64,000 nucleotides of DNA from an uncultured bacterium (GTDB lineage Bacteria; Bacillota; Clostridia; Lachnospirales; Lachnospiraceae): contig CAJMPJ010000011.1 in assembly GCA_905215155.1 (NCBI GenBank), positions 23,370 to 87,369 of the forward strand, written 5' to 3'. The notes under the pieces were generated by a model. It was not told the DNA's origin and did no database searches. It saw only the letters and a program-made list of their open reading frames with translations. The position numbers and the translations under genes are program-made. Shown here piece after piece: positions 18,197-26,841 of this stretch (its first letter is position 1; every line of letters begins with the position of its first letter).

Positions 18197-19196
18197 ATGC
18201 CCACTCCTGCCTGTCCCACCGCCCTTCTGCCGGATGAAGCGGTGCCTTATATAACTGGGTTCCCCGGGAGTCGTAAATCTGATCAATGTTCCCGATCCTT
18301 CCCCGGCAGTTTAAGACCACATACCGCTCAAAAACCCGTTCCTCCACCAGCTTTCTTAATACCGGTTTCTGCTTGATATCATCAATGGAACTTCCGTGGA
18401 CCGTCGCAATCAGTTTGCAGCCGCAGTTCATGACATATTCCATGGCTTCCAAATCTTCCCTGCTTCCGATCTCGTCCACAGCAATCACTCTGGGAGACAT
18501 TGTACGGATCAGCATCATCATTCCTTTTGCTTTGGGACAGCAGTCTAAAATATCGGTCCTTATTCCAATCTCATTCTGAGGGACCCCCTGATAACAGGCT
18601 CCAATCTCAGAACGTTCATCAACCACCCCCACCGTAAGGCCGGGATACTCTTTGGTCCCGTTGGATACCTGCCGGATCAAATCCCTAAGTAAGGTGGTCT
18701 TTCCGCACCTTGGCGGAGAAATGATCAGCGTGTGGCAGATCTCTTTTCCTGCTCCATATACATAAGGAAGAACGGGTAAGGCACAGCCCTTGATCTGATG
18801 GGACAGCCGGACATTGATAAAGGATATGTACTTCATGGTCTTGATGCCGGACTCATCCAGAATGGTCTTTCCCGCAAGCCCGATGCGGTGGCCGCCCGGT
18901 ATGGTGATAAATCCCTGCTTCATCTCCTCTTCAAAGGCGTACAGGGAATGGTTGCTCATGTATTCCATGGTTTCCTTCAGTTCATTTTTTGCAACCAGGT
19001 AAGCATCGGCCCTTTCTTTGCTTAATGCTCCGTTTTGAGACACATAATATTCCTCGTTTCGGTACACCAGCAAAAGAGGACCAGCCGCCCGGAGCCTTAT
19101 TTCCTGGACTTCCTCAAAGTCTGCGGCTACCCGGCTTAGAATCTCTCTTACGTTCTTAGAAAATATATGAATAAGCTCGTCTTTCCTTTCCACCAT
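18189..19196 (-). CDS. spoIIIAA: Stage III sporulation protein AA (secretion-type ATPase)
   Basis: 335 aa. Cytoplasmic RecA-like ATPase of the SpoIIIA complex: Walker A SPPRCGKTTLLRDLIR, Walker B VIAVDEIGSREDLEAM and the ATVHGSSIDD sensor region. The frame is open to 19235, but AGAGGAGGG (19208-19200) sits just before two adjacent ATGs (19199 and 19196); the second has the better spacing. First gene of the eight-gene operon AA-AH. Confidence 0.95.
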   Translation of the reverse strand: MVERKDELIHIFSKNVREILSRVAADFEEVQEIRLRAAGPLLLVYRNEEYYVSQNGALSKERADAYLVAKNELKETMEYMSNHSLYAFEEEMKQGFITIPGGHRIGLAGKTILDESGIKTMKYISFINVRLSHQIKGCALPVLPYVYGAGKEICHTLIISPPRCGKTTLLRDLIRQVSNGTKEYPGLTVGVVDERSEIGACYQGVPQNEIGIRTDILDCCPKAKGMMMLIRTMSPRVIAVDEIGSREDLEAMEYVMNCGCKLIATVHGSSIDDIKQKPVLRKLVEERVFERYVVLNCRGRIGNIDQIYDSRGTQLYKAPLHPAEGRWDRQEWAYG

Positions 19197-19214
19197 CATC
19201 CCTCCTCTTACCTC

Positions 19215-19243
19215 AATATATGTAAGGTGGGACAAATTATTCC
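19215..19243 (-). promoter_or_regulatory. Possible sigma-E promoter of spoIIIAA
   Basis: Minus strand reads GGAATAAT, 13 bases, CATATATT, which resembles mother-cell sigma-E elements. If real, the leader is only about ten bases. Support is mostly the known sigma-E control of spoIIIA operons. Confidence 0.3.
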
Positions 19244-19279
19244 TTAAAAACGTTTGTCCATTTCTGCCCTTTTTCCATA

Positions 19280-19323
19280 TTAAAAAAGCACATCAGGCTC
19301 TTAATTCCAAACCTGATGTGCTT
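19280..19323 (-). terminator. Rho-independent terminator after the NlpC/P60 gene
   Basis: Twelve-base perfect stem AAGCACATCAGG / CCTGATGTGCTT (19286-19297 with 19312-19323) followed on the minus strand by a run of T. Separates this gene from the spoIIIA operon. Confidence 0.85.
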
Positions 19324-19327
19324 GCTT

Positions 19328-19864
19328 TTATTCGTTTATGATTCTTCTGATAGACTGGACCGGCATAAAATCATAGTTGGATATCTTGATCCCATCCTTT
19401 GGCCCGCTTGCGTGGATCAGCTTATAATCACCTGCATAAATCCCGATATGTCCTATGTATGCGATCAAATCTCCCGGCTTTGCATTCTCAATGCCGTCCA
19501 CTTCAACCCCTGCTTTTCCCTGCTCCTGGGAGGTCCTGGGTAAGTTCACTCCAAATTGCTTATAGACGCTTAAAACAAACCCGGAACAGTCCGCGCCCTC
19601 TGTCAGGCTTGTCCCTCCATAGACGTATGGGTTCCCCAGAAACCGTCTGGCATAATTAGCAACCTCTGCTCCTTTGGCTGAAGTAAAGCCCGGGGAATAA
19701 GGGCCTTTCAAATTCACTCCCGGTCCGGCCAGCTTTTCAAAGGGCATTGGAGGAACCAAAGGAATGGCTGAATTTGTAATGGTATCCGCCTTTGCCGGAA
19801 AGCTGCCCGCAAGTATCATGGCAAAGCCGGAAAGCAAAACTGTGGTCAATGTTTTTTTCTGCAT
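19328..19864 (-). CDS. Secreted NlpC/P60 cell-wall hydrolase
   Basis: 178 aa from the ATG at 19864 (AGGGAGAG ribosome site; the extension to 19918 overlaps the upstream gene). A signal peptide (KKTLTTVLLSGFAMILAGS, cut near AKA) precedes a C40 peptidase domain with the catalytic Cys in GADCSGFVLSVYKQFG, His in GHIGIYAGD and the third polar residue in LIHAS. Expected to cut gamma-D-Glu-to-diamino-acid bonds in peptidoglycan. No SH3 wall-binding domain, so it is a compact single-domain enzyme. Confidence 0.92.
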   Translation of the reverse strand: MQKKTLTTVLLSGFAMILAGSFPAKADTITNSAIPLVPPMPFEKLAGPGVNLKGPYSPGFTSAKGAEVANYARRFLGNPYVYGGTSLTEGADCSGFVLSVYKQFGVNLPRTSQEQGKAGVEVDGIENAKPGDLIAYIGHIGIYAGDYKLIHASGPKDGIKISNYDFMPVQSIRRIINE

Positions 19865-19889
19865 AGATTCTCTCCCTATATGGTTTCTT

Positions 19890-20429
19890 CTATATTCCCA
19901 TTTCCATGGCTTCTTCAAGCAGAAACCTGTGGTAAGTCACATGATTTTCATGAAACTTTAAATAATACCGGTAATAATCGAAGGAGGCATCTTCAAAAAA
20001 TATGATGTAGTCGCATTCCTCTTGTGAAGACTTTTCACAGATGATCCTGCCATTTGAATATTTACCGAAAACACTTAGAATATCGTCCAGGGTTGCGTGA
20101 GGCTTTTCTACCGTTTCAATAAATTCCCTTAAAAATCCGTTGTCCTCCACGTTATTGTATACATAATCCACACCTTCTGCAGGGATCTCAAAGCAGAAGC
20201 GTCCCTGGCTTTTGGTGATTTTAAGCCTGCCCAGCTTGTCCTTCGTATATTCTTTAAAGCCTTCCATAAATTCTTTCGTTTCTTCTTTTGAATCACCGCT
20301 TATCTTCACTATTTTGCATAGGGCTTTTTCCGGATAATAAAACCGGATGGCCTCTTTTTCATAGCCTAATTTAATCTGCACTTCTTTTATCGAATTCATG
20401 AGCATTTGCTCCAGAAAAGCATATTGCAT
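19890..20429 (-). CDS. DUF3877-like protein, function unknown
   Basis: 179 aa from the ATG at 20429 (TTGGGAGAACGGAT ribosome site; the frame is open to 20510). Charged, soluble, with no membrane segment or catalytic motif I recognise. It contains KEVQIKLGYEKEAIRFYYPE and a C-terminal YRYYLKFHENHVTYHRFLLE. I associate it with the DUF3877 family of Lachnospiraceae from memory; this is uncertain. Its stop lies 25 bases before the NlpC/P60 start, so the two may be co-transcribed. Confidence 0.7.
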   Translation of the reverse strand: MQYAFLEQMLMNSIKEVQIKLGYEKEAIRFYYPEKALCKIVKISGDSKEETKEFMEGFKEYTKDKLGRLKITKSQGRFCFEIPAEGVDYVYNNVEDNGFLREFIETVEKPHATLDDILSVFGKYSNGRIICEKSSQEECDYIIFFEDASFDYYRYYLKFHENHVTYHRFLLEEAMEMGI

Positions 20430-20521
20430 ATCCGTTCTCCCAACTGTAAGCCTGTCCTTTGTCTGGCAGCTCCTTTGTCTATTATAGACAGTCATACCCA
20501 TACCAGTCAAGTAGGTTTCTC

Positions 20522-21457
20522 TTACTGATGGAGCCTTCGGATAATTTTATAAATAATCGCTCCTTCCATGACCAGGGGCTGGGAATGGGCAAAAAATACG
20601 ATTCCTTCCGCAGGCGCCAGGATCTGGCTGATCACTTCTCCCTCCATGGGATCATAAATCTCTGCCAGCACATCTCCCCGGCTTACCTCCTGTCCCGGCT
20701 GAAAATGAGGGCGGTATATGCCAGCACAGTCTGTCCGGACGCTGGCCAAGTCCTGTTCCCGGAGAACGGAGGCGATATAACCGCTGTGGCTGGCGTATCG
20801 GATCAGCCCCATACGGGTCAAAAAACGCAGCACCGAAGCAACTGCCATGTTCGCAGACGGCTCGTCGATTTTATCCGTGCCGCTGGTATAGATGGAAAAC
20901 GCATTGGTGTTATAAAGCTGCCAGTTGTAATTAAGTGTTACCTTATCAATGGGCTTTGCCTCCCTGATAACCACATACGGAAGTCCGAATAAATTGGCAA
21001 GACTGGGATTTTGATGTCCCGTATCCATCATACGCACGTGAGGAATGAAATCACCGGGAATATAAAAACTGGTAAACTGGATTCCATAGCTGTATTCCTT
21101 GGCTGCCTCAAAAATCCCCGCCGCAATCCGCTTGGTGGTCTCTCCCTCCCTGTCTCCCGGAAACATCCGGTTGATGTCCGAATCATCGGCAGACCAGAAT
21201 CTTTTTCCCAGATTGATGGAGGATGTATTCATGGTCGGAATAACCAGAATCTCATTGCCTTTTACGATGGCTCCCCGTTCTTCCAGCTCTTTTAGCTTCC
21301 GGATAAGCTGGGAACAGATGTAAAGCTGCTGGATCTCATTGCCCCGGCACGCTCCCACGATGCAGGCGGATTTATCTCCTTTTCCAAAATGATACCCGTA
21401 TATATCCATGTTGTCCCGGTAAAGGTTACTCAGTGTGAAAACAACCTCTTTTCTCAT
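20522..21457 (-). CDS. AstE/AspA-type (M14-like) zinc metallohydrolase, second of a pair
   Basis: 311 aa from the ATG at 21457; the longer frame to 22021 overlaps the neighbour and is spurious. It resembles succinylglutamate desuccinylase/aspartoacylase: CIVGACRGNEIQQ (the usual HGDE site appears altered to RGNE), PTMNTSSINLGKRFW, DSDINRMFPG and a C-terminal lipoyl-like beta region (GQEVSRGDVLAEIYDP). Compared with its neighbour the first zinc motif is less canonical (R instead of H), so activity may differ. ATGA overlap with the upstream gene shows coupling. Confidence 0.82.
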   Translation of the reverse strand: MRKEVVFTLSNLYRDNMDIYGYHFGKGDKSACIVGACRGNEIQQLYICSQLIRKLKELEERGAIVKGNEILVIPTMNTSSINLGKRFWSADDSDINRMFPGDREGETTKRIAAGIFEAAKEYSYGIQFTSFYIPGDFIPHVRMMDTGHQNPSLANLFGLPYVVIREAKPIDKVTLNYNWQLYNTNAFSIYTSGTDKIDEPSANMAVASVLRFLTRMGLIRYASHSGYIASVLREQDLASVRTDCAGIYRPHFQPGQEVSRGDVLAEIYDPMEGEVISQILAPAEGIVFFAHSQPLVMEGAIIYKIIRRLHQ

Positions 21458-22392
21458 GCTTCTTCCCCTCCCAACACTCTGGCTAAGAGGGAACCTGTGG
21501 ATACCACCGGATATTCTCTTAACGTAAATACAAGTCCGGATATGGGTGAAACGACTTCTTCCATAATCGTTCCGTCCAGAGGATTTAAAATCCGGCCCAT
21601 AGGCTGTCCTTCCTCTACGATCCCAAGATGCTCCACCAGGGGAATAAAAATCCCCGGTTTCTGTGCATGTAACAGTCCCAGTTTCCGGTTTAAGGAAATC
21701 ATGGGGTCCTTTGGTGTAATGGTCTCCCCCTCCCAAATGCCAAGCTCCTTCATCAGACAAAAGATCCCATCGGTCAGCTGGCGGCCGTAGCTTTTGGTGA
21801 TCCGCATCCCGGCGCCCATCTCCACCACAAACGTGGGGACACCAATGCTGTTCAGACCATGGGAAAGAGTGGACTCCAGCACCACCGGACTTTCGTGAAT
21901 CCACACCAGATCCACATTCATCAGCCTTGCATAACGAATCAGAGAATCTGCCCGCTTTTCGCTCATACGAATCTGGGGAATCTCTCTTACAAATATGCTG
22001 CTGGCGTGAATATCCACACAAAAATCAGAACCGGATATATCCGCCATGATCCGGGAGGCGATGTGCTCTGTCACCGCCCCTTCCTCATCTCCCGGAAAGA
22101 TCCGGTTCATATCAATATCAAAACCGGGCACCCCTCTGGTAATGGAATCCAGTCCCAGAGGATTCAGTGCCGGATAAATGTCTACAATGCCTTTTAAATG
22201 CTCTATATTTTCCTGCAGAATACGGTTTAACTCATAACACACAAACTGTCCTTCCAGTTCGTCACCATGAACTCCGGTCACGATGCTCAGCCGTTTTTCA
22301 TTTCCTTTTCGTACCGGCGGCTGAATCCTGTTCTTATAGATGTTCCAGTTTTCCCCTACTGCCAGACCCACAGATACAACCGTCTCTATCAT
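21454..22392 (-). CDS. AstE/AspA-type (M14-like) zinc metallohydrolase, first of a pair
   Basis: 312 aa from the ATG at 22392, preceded by GGTGAGGAAAATT. It has the canonical zinc motif GVHGDELEGQ, YPALNPLGLDS, GFDIDMNRIFPGD and DFCVDIHASS with the second His. The C-terminal domain (residues about 230-312) is the beta-barrel typical of the succinylglutamate desuccinylase/aspartoacylase group. Substrate unknown: an N-acyl amino acid or a peptide. Paired with a diverged paralogue downstream and driven by a strong promoter with a structured leader. Confidence 0.85.
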   Translation of the reverse strand: MIETVVSVGLAVGENWNIYKNRIQPPVRKGNEKRLSIVTGVHGDELEGQFVCYELNRILQENIEHLKGIVDIYPALNPLGLDSITRGVPGFDIDMNRIFPGDEEGAVTEHIASRIMADISGSDFCVDIHASSIFVREIPQIRMSEKRADSLIRYARLMNVDLVWIHESPVVLESTLSHGLNSIGVPTFVVEMGAGMRITKSYGRQLTDGIFCLMKELGIWEGETITPKDPMISLNRKLGLLHAQKPGIFIPLVEHLGIVEEGQPMGRILNPLDGTIMEEVVSPISGLVFTLREYPVVSTGSLLARVLGGEEA

Positions 22393-22438
22393 AATTTTCC
22401 TCACCTTTTGTTTCTGCTTTTTCTAATTTCAACAATAG

Positions 22439-22466
22439 AACAGGCTTTGACAAACGTCAAGCTGTT
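22439..22466. repeat. Inverted repeat in the leader of the metallohydrolase pair
   Basis: AACAGGCTTTGAC and GTCAAGCTGTT form an imperfect palindrome about 47 bases before the start codon. Upstream of it CAACGG/CCGTTG arms (about 22485-22510) form another small hairpin followed by a T-rich stretch on the minus strand. It could be an operator or an attenuator. Confidence 0.45.
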
Positions 22467-22519
22467 TCTTGCACAAAAAGAGACAACGGATGCGAAAACA
22501 GCACCGTTGCCTGTTAAAT

Positions 22520-22548
22520 AATATACCGTTTTTTTAAGGTTTTGTCAA
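22520..22548 (-). promoter_or_regulatory. Strong sigma-A promoter for the metallohydrolase pair
   Basis: Minus strand: TTGACA (22548-22543), 17 bases, TATATT (22525-22520). The predicted leader is about 120 bases long and holds two inverted repeats. Confidence 0.75.
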
Positions 22549-22603
22549 TGCACCCCTAAGTTCCATTGGCTTACGAACCTTGCATTTATTTAATCGGATG
22601 CAT

Positions 22604-23083
22604 TTATTTATGGTACGGCTCTCCATTCATAATCCGGTAACTGCGGTAAATCTGCTCCAGCAAAATCACCCGCATCAGCTGATGGGGAAAGGTCATGGGG
22701 GAAAAGCTCAGTTTATAATCTGCCCGCCTTAAAACGGTTTCTGAAAGTCCCAGGGAACCGCCGATTACAAACACGATCTGGCTGGTTCCTCCCACACCCA
22801 GGGCACTGATTTTTTCCGACAGCTTTACGGAACTTAACATCTCGCCTTCAATGGCCAAAGCTACCACATAGGAACCATCTTTAATAGAAGAAAGAATCCG
22901 CTCCCCCTCTTTATCCTTGATCTGGCGCTCTACTGTTTCACTTGCATTGTCGGGTGTCTTTTCATCGGCCACCTGAACGATATCCAGCTTACAGTAGCGG
23001 CTCAGTCTTTTTGTATATTCTGCAATGGCGTCGGTAAAGAATTTCTCCTTAATCTTACCGACCGTAACCAAAGTTATCCTCAT
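22604..23083 (-). CDS. rlmH: 23S rRNA pseudouridine-1915 N3-methyltransferase RlmH
   Basis: 159 aa from the ATG at 23083, exactly the family length; AAGGAGATTCCA precedes it. SPOUT methyltransferase with the knot region VFVIGGSLGLSETVLRRAD and the C-terminal FPHQLMRVILLEQIYRSYRI followed by GEPYHK, which is diagnostic. Modifies helix 69 of 23S rRNA. The frame is open seven codons upstream, overlapping the esterase gene end. Confidence 0.97.
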   Translation of the reverse strand: MRITLVTVGKIKEKFFTDAIAEYTKRLSRYCKLDIVQVADEKTPDNASETVERQIKDKEGERILSSIKDGSYVVALAIEGEMLSSVKLSEKISALGVGGTSQIVFVIGGSLGLSETVLRRADYKLSFSPMTFPHQLMRVILLEQIYRSYRIMNGEPYHK

Positions 23084-23093
23084 TGGAATCTCC

Positions 23094-24122
23094 TTATCCG
23101 TCAAGCTCCTTCTTCATCATTGCAATCAGGAACCTGGTTACATCTCTCACTGATTTTTTCTCTCCATTTCGGACTTTGCGCACCACTTTTCCTTCCGGCT
23201 TTCTGTTGATGTGATACACGATGCGTAAAAATTCTTCGGCTTCGTCCCAGGCTTCCCGGCTTTCCGGAATCAAGTCAAGTCCCATTTGAAAGACATGGAA
23301 CATCCCCTCATAAACGGACAGGCGGTGCTTCACACCGGCTTTTTTCAGTTTTTCCGCCAATGACAAGGTATCACTTAAAAGAACCTCATAGCTTCCTGCC
23401 TGCAACAGAACCGGCGGAAATCCATCAAATGCTCCAAAAAGCGGTGATAGATAGGGATCTTTGGGGTCAGACGCTCCGATATAGGTGGAATCGTACAGCA
23501 TATTCCGGGTGGAGTTTCCAAACAAGGGATCAATTTCGTAATTTGTCTTATGACTTTCTCCGCTGTTGGTTAAATCCGTCCAGGCTGACATGGTGATGAA
23601 ACCTCCGGGCAAAGGAAGGTTATGATCCTTTAGATACAGACCTAACGCCAGGCCCAAGCCTCCGCCTGCCGAATCTCCTGCAACCACAATGTTCTCCGGC
23701 TCATATTTTTTCTCATTCAAAAGCCATTCATAGGCTGCTACGGCATCAGAAAGCGCCGCCGGATAGGGATTCTCCGGTGCAACCCGGTAATCCGGGGTGA
23801 GTACGTCCCCGCCGTAGCTGATCTTGGAATACCGGACCGCAAATCTCCGGTAAATGTTCTTCATGGGTCCAATGTATCCTCCCCCGTGAAGCTGTAAGAT
23901 GACACGGCCGGTCACCACGCCTGCCGGACGTAAATATTCCATGTTAAAAGTTTCTGTTTTAATGATCTCATATTCATATCCCGCGGGGCAGATCCAGGCC
24001 GGCTCCACCGGTTTTTTCCTCAGCTCACCGGTTTGTATCGGTTCTTTTAAGGAGGTTTCCATAACATTCTGCATCATTTCTCTCACCAGATTTCCCCTTA
24101 CACTCACTTTTTTTCTTCTCAA
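23094..24122 (-). CDS. Alpha/beta hydrolase, HSL-type esterase
   Basis: 342 aa. Oxyanion-hole motif LQLHGGGYIGP, nucleophile elbow VVAGDSAGGGLGLAL, and Asp/His of the triad in LLQAGSYEVLLSD and YEGMFHVFQ. No signal peptide, so probably cytoplasmic; substrate likely a short acyl ester. The apparent start is TTG at 24122 with AAGGAG about 11 bases before; an ATG 15 codons downstream is another possibility. It follows the acyltransferase-like gene by 24 bases, suggesting a shared pathway of ester formation and cleavage. Confidence 0.88.
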   Translation of the reverse strand: MRRKKVSVRGNLVREMMQNVMETSLKEPIQTGELRKKPVEPAWICPAGYEYEIIKTETFNMEYLRPAGVVTGRVILQLHGGGYIGPMKNIYRRFAVRYSKISYGGDVLTPDYRVAPENPYPAALSDAVAAYEWLLNEKKYEPENIVVAGDSAGGGLGLALGLYLKDHNLPLPGGFITMSAWTDLTNSGESHKTNYEIDPLFGNSTRNMLYDSTYIGASDPKDPYLSPLFGAFDGFPPVLLQAGSYEVLLSDTLSLAEKLKKAGVKHRLSVYEGMFHVFQMGLDLIPESREAWDEAEEFLRIVYHINRKPEGKVVRKVRNGEKKSVRDVTRFLIAMMKKELDG

Positions 24123-24146
24123 TAAAAAGACAACTCCTTCCTGTCT

Positions 24147-26003
24147 TTATACATGAAACCGCCGCTTTAATTCATTTTTAAAACTACGGTCCCCTAGTAC
24201 GATGGTGACTGCTAAAATAAGCACAGTCACGGAAACGGTCGCAATGGTAAGAGGCAGCCTGGTAATCAGTCCTGCTGCCCATAGAACGGGCGGTATAAAA
24301 CTGAATACCGTAATGGCAATCTGGTACATAAAATAGCTCTGCCAGTTCATCCGGTTTACCAAAATCAAAAACACCACCGCCACATCCGCAAAGAGAATGG
24401 TGCTGGGAACTCCATAATTCAACGACCAGCCGCTATAACCAGAGGAATAGTCAATGGTCACCCACAGCACAGCCGCGGCTGCCGACTGGAGTAAAATCTT
24501 TGATCCCAGATTGGCATGGCGCATCAGAGAATAACGGACCGTCATAGCCGCATAAGCCATCAGCCCAATGGCAATGACAGACCACATGGAACCGGAGTAA
24601 GTGACATAATTGATGACCCCAAGGACCGCAGCCACAAACAGCATCAATCCATAAAAAACATTGGCAATCATCTTCAGCTTTTCCTTGTCATAACGGATAT
24701 GAGGATACCGCCCTCTGTCATCCCGATTTCCAGGAACGCCGTTGCTTTCTAACTCCACAGCAATCCCTTCGTCTCTTAAAACAGAAAAAAAACGGTCCTG
24801 AAGCCTGGTATCCTGAAATACAGAAGTAAAAGTCACCACCACCTCATCTTCATAGGCGCAGACCGCGCACTTCATGGGCTGTCTTTTGGAAACTCCGATC
24901 AGCATATGAAACCTTTCGATGTCCTCTTTGTATTCCTCTAAAATATTGATAGGACCGATGTTCGATAGGGTCATGGTATATGCTTTATCATTCTTTCTGA
25001 AAATCAGGTTTAACGCCGCCCACTTTAAAAACAGGGGCGTGATACGCAGATACCACTTCTTTTCATTGGAGACATTGTAGGAAATCACTTCCTCCAGCTT
25101 TTCCTTTGTAATTTTATGATCCATCTGGTCGCTCACTGTCTTTAATATTTCCGTAAAAGTATGCTCTTTTCCATCGGAAAGAAATTCAATCAGGGTGACG
25201 GCAAAAAAATTAGCCATAGTCTTGGAATCAAAAAAGGTCCTCAGATTAATGGGAATGCTGATTCCAATCGGCTGGCTGCATGCCCTTTTCCCCAGATATT
25301 CCTGGTAAATGGCCCAGATAAGAGCTGCAGTAAGGAACCTGGTTATGCTGACTTTGTAACGCCTGGCTGCCACCTTTAATTCCTTTAAGCTCATATAGCC
25401 ATGAAGAATGTTCTCCTCATCAAGGGGAAGTACCTCTCCTTTGATACGAAATGCTGCCTTGGAACTGTATTTGCGCTTTAAGGTCTTTTTGTAATGACGG
25501 ACGTAACTGTCCTCCACGTTCATGGAAATATCCGAAGATATCTTCTGGTCAAAATAATGCCCGGTCCGGGAACCGCTTTTCAAATCCAGGTACCGGTAAA
25601 CCAGTGCTTTTAAAAAGTTGACAGCGCCCAATCCGTCGGTGATGGCGTGAAACACTTCTAAATTAATCCGCCTGTCATAATAACTGACCCTAAATAAGTA
25701 CTGATGGCTGCTTCTGGGTTCGATATATTTACAGGGATACGTAGTCTCCCTTTCTATTACGGGCATACGCTTGTTGTGCTCAAAATAATACCAGAAAAAT
25801 CCTCTCCCAAGCCTTACGGAAAATCCTTCAAACTGTGGAAGAATCTCTTCCAGAGCGCTCTGCAGGGTCCCCGGGTCCACTTCTTCCTTTAAAGTAGCCG
25901 AAATTCGGAATACACTGCTTAAATTTTCACTTGCTATAACAGGAAAAATCTTTGCCGTATTGTCAAGCCTTCTCCATCTCTCTCCCTGTGGACTTCGTTT
26001 CAT
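24147..26003 (-). CDS. Acyltransferase/condensation-like protein with C-terminal membrane domain
   Basis: 618 aa. Residues 1 to about 410 resemble the chloramphenicol-acetyltransferase / NRPS-condensation fold: the active-site motif HxxxDG appears as FHAITDGLGAVNF near residue 120. Residues about 445-605 contain around six hydrophobic helices, similar to what I remember as DUF6320 proteins of Lachnospiraceae. Predicted role: membrane-linked transfer of an acyl group to an alcohol or amine. No carrier-protein or adenylation domain is nearby, so it is not an NRPS. Function is inferred from the fold only. Confidence 0.7.
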   Translation of the reverse strand: MKRSPQGERWRRLDNTAKIFPVIASENLSSVFRISATLKEEVDPGTLQSALEEILPQFEGFSVRLGRGFFWYYFEHNKRMPVIERETTYPCKYIEPRSSHQYLFRVSYYDRRINLEVFHAITDGLGAVNFLKALVYRYLDLKSGSRTGHYFDQKISSDISMNVEDSYVRHYKKTLKRKYSSKAAFRIKGEVLPLDEENILHGYMSLKELKVAARRYKVSITRFLTAALIWAIYQEYLGKRACSQPIGISIPINLRTFFDSKTMANFFAVTLIEFLSDGKEHTFTEILKTVSDQMDHKITKEKLEEVISYNVSNEKKWYLRITPLFLKWAALNLIFRKNDKAYTMTLSNIGPINILEEYKEDIERFHMLIGVSKRQPMKCAVCAYEDEVVVTFTSVFQDTRLQDRFFSVLRDEGIAVELESNGVPGNRDDRGRYPHIRYDKEKLKMIANVFYGLMLFVAAVLGVINYVTYSGSMWSVIAIGLMAYAAMTVRYSLMRHANLGSKILLQSAAAAVLWVTIDYSSGYSGWSLNYGVPSTILFADVAVVFLILVNRMNWQSYFMYQIAITVFSFIPPVLWAAGLITRLPLTIATVSVTVLILAVTIVLGDRSFKNELKRRFHV

Positions 26004-26071
26004 CCGGTCTGTGCCTCTTTTCTGTTCCCAATTCTAATGGTATTTCAAAGGGATCTGATTCCCTCATTTAG

Positions 26072-26115
26072 AAAAAGGCGGATTTCCCCGTAGCCGGCAG
26101 GAAATCCGCCTTTTT
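26072..26115. terminator. Rho-independent terminator after the response regulator gene
   Basis: A 15-base perfect stem AAAAAGGCGGATTTC / GAAATCCGCCTTTTT (26072-26086 with 26101-26115), flanked by A and T runs so it can work in both directions. It ends the comEA-response regulator unit. Confidence 0.88.
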
Positions 26116-26121
26116 TATTTC

Positions 26122-26820
26122 CTAGACACGGAAATAATATCCCACGCCCCATTTGGTATGCACGTATTTGGGATCACTTGGACTGGGCTCGATCTTCTCT
26201 CTGAGACGCCGTACATGAACGTCTACGGTACGGACATCGCCTGTGTCCATGGCCTTATTCCCCCATACAAAGGTAAGAAGCTGTTCCCTGCTGTAAACTT
26301 TCCCTGGATTGCAGGTAAGAAGCTCCAATAAGTCAAATTCCTTGGCGGTTAAATTGATCTCTTTCTCTCCGATAAAAACCCGTCTGCTGTCCCGGTCCAG
26401 CTTTAAATCGCCTGCCGTAACCAGGCGGCTTTCATCCTGGCGGTCCCGTCTGCCCTTCTTGGCATTCCGGCGCATAATCGCCTTGATCCTCGCCTTTACC
26501 TCAAGAATGTTAAACGGTTTGGTAATGTAATCATCCGCCCCGTATTCCAGACCCAGAATCTTATCCATATCATTGCCCTTGGCTGTCAGCATGATAATTG
26601 GCATCTCGGAAAATTCCCGGATGGCCTGACACACTTCATAGCCATCGAACTTGGGGAGCATGACATCAAGAAGCACCACATCATATTCTTTCTGCTTTGC
26701 CAGACCAATGGCTTCCTCTCCGTCATACGCACAGTCCACTTCCATACCATCCTGCTCCAGGCTGAACCTCATCCCTTTCACAATCAGTTTTTCATCATCC
26801 ACTACTAAAACACTTGCCAT
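26122..26820 (-). CDS. OmpR/PhoB-family response regulator, orphan
   Basis: 232 aa. Receiver with DDEK and the phosphoacceptor in VVLLDVMLPKFDGYEV, the T of MLTAKG and K of YITKPFN; winged-helix DNA-binding domain from about 130 (EINLTAKEFDLLELLTCNPG, then DVHVRRLREKIEP). The C-terminal GVGYYF is typical. No sensor kinase gene is next to it in this window: comEA lies upstream and a terminator downstream. Its kinase must be elsewhere or it acts without one. Confidence 0.93.
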   Translation of the reverse strand: MASVLVVDDEKLIVKGMRFSLEQDGMEVDCAYDGEEAIGLAKQKEYDVVLLDVMLPKFDGYEVCQAIREFSEMPIIMLTAKGNDMDKILGLEYGADDYITKPFNILEVKARIKAIMRRNAKKGRRDRQDESRLVTAGDLKLDRDSRRVFIGEKEINLTAKEFDLLELLTCNPGKVYSREQLLTFVWGNKAMDTGDVRTVDVHVRRLREKIEPSPSDPKYVHTKWGVGYYFRV

Positions 26821-26841
26821 CTCACACCTCTGTCTTCTATA

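Noticed and set aside
21458..22021. N-terminal extension of the second metallohydrolase frame
   Set aside because: It lies in another frame of the preceding gene; the ATGA overlap at 21457 gives a natural start and the family length.
24123..24146. A frameshift joining the esterase and the acyltransferase-like gene
   Set aside because: Both proteins are full length with separate, family-like ends, and a ribosome site lies in the gap, so they are two genes.
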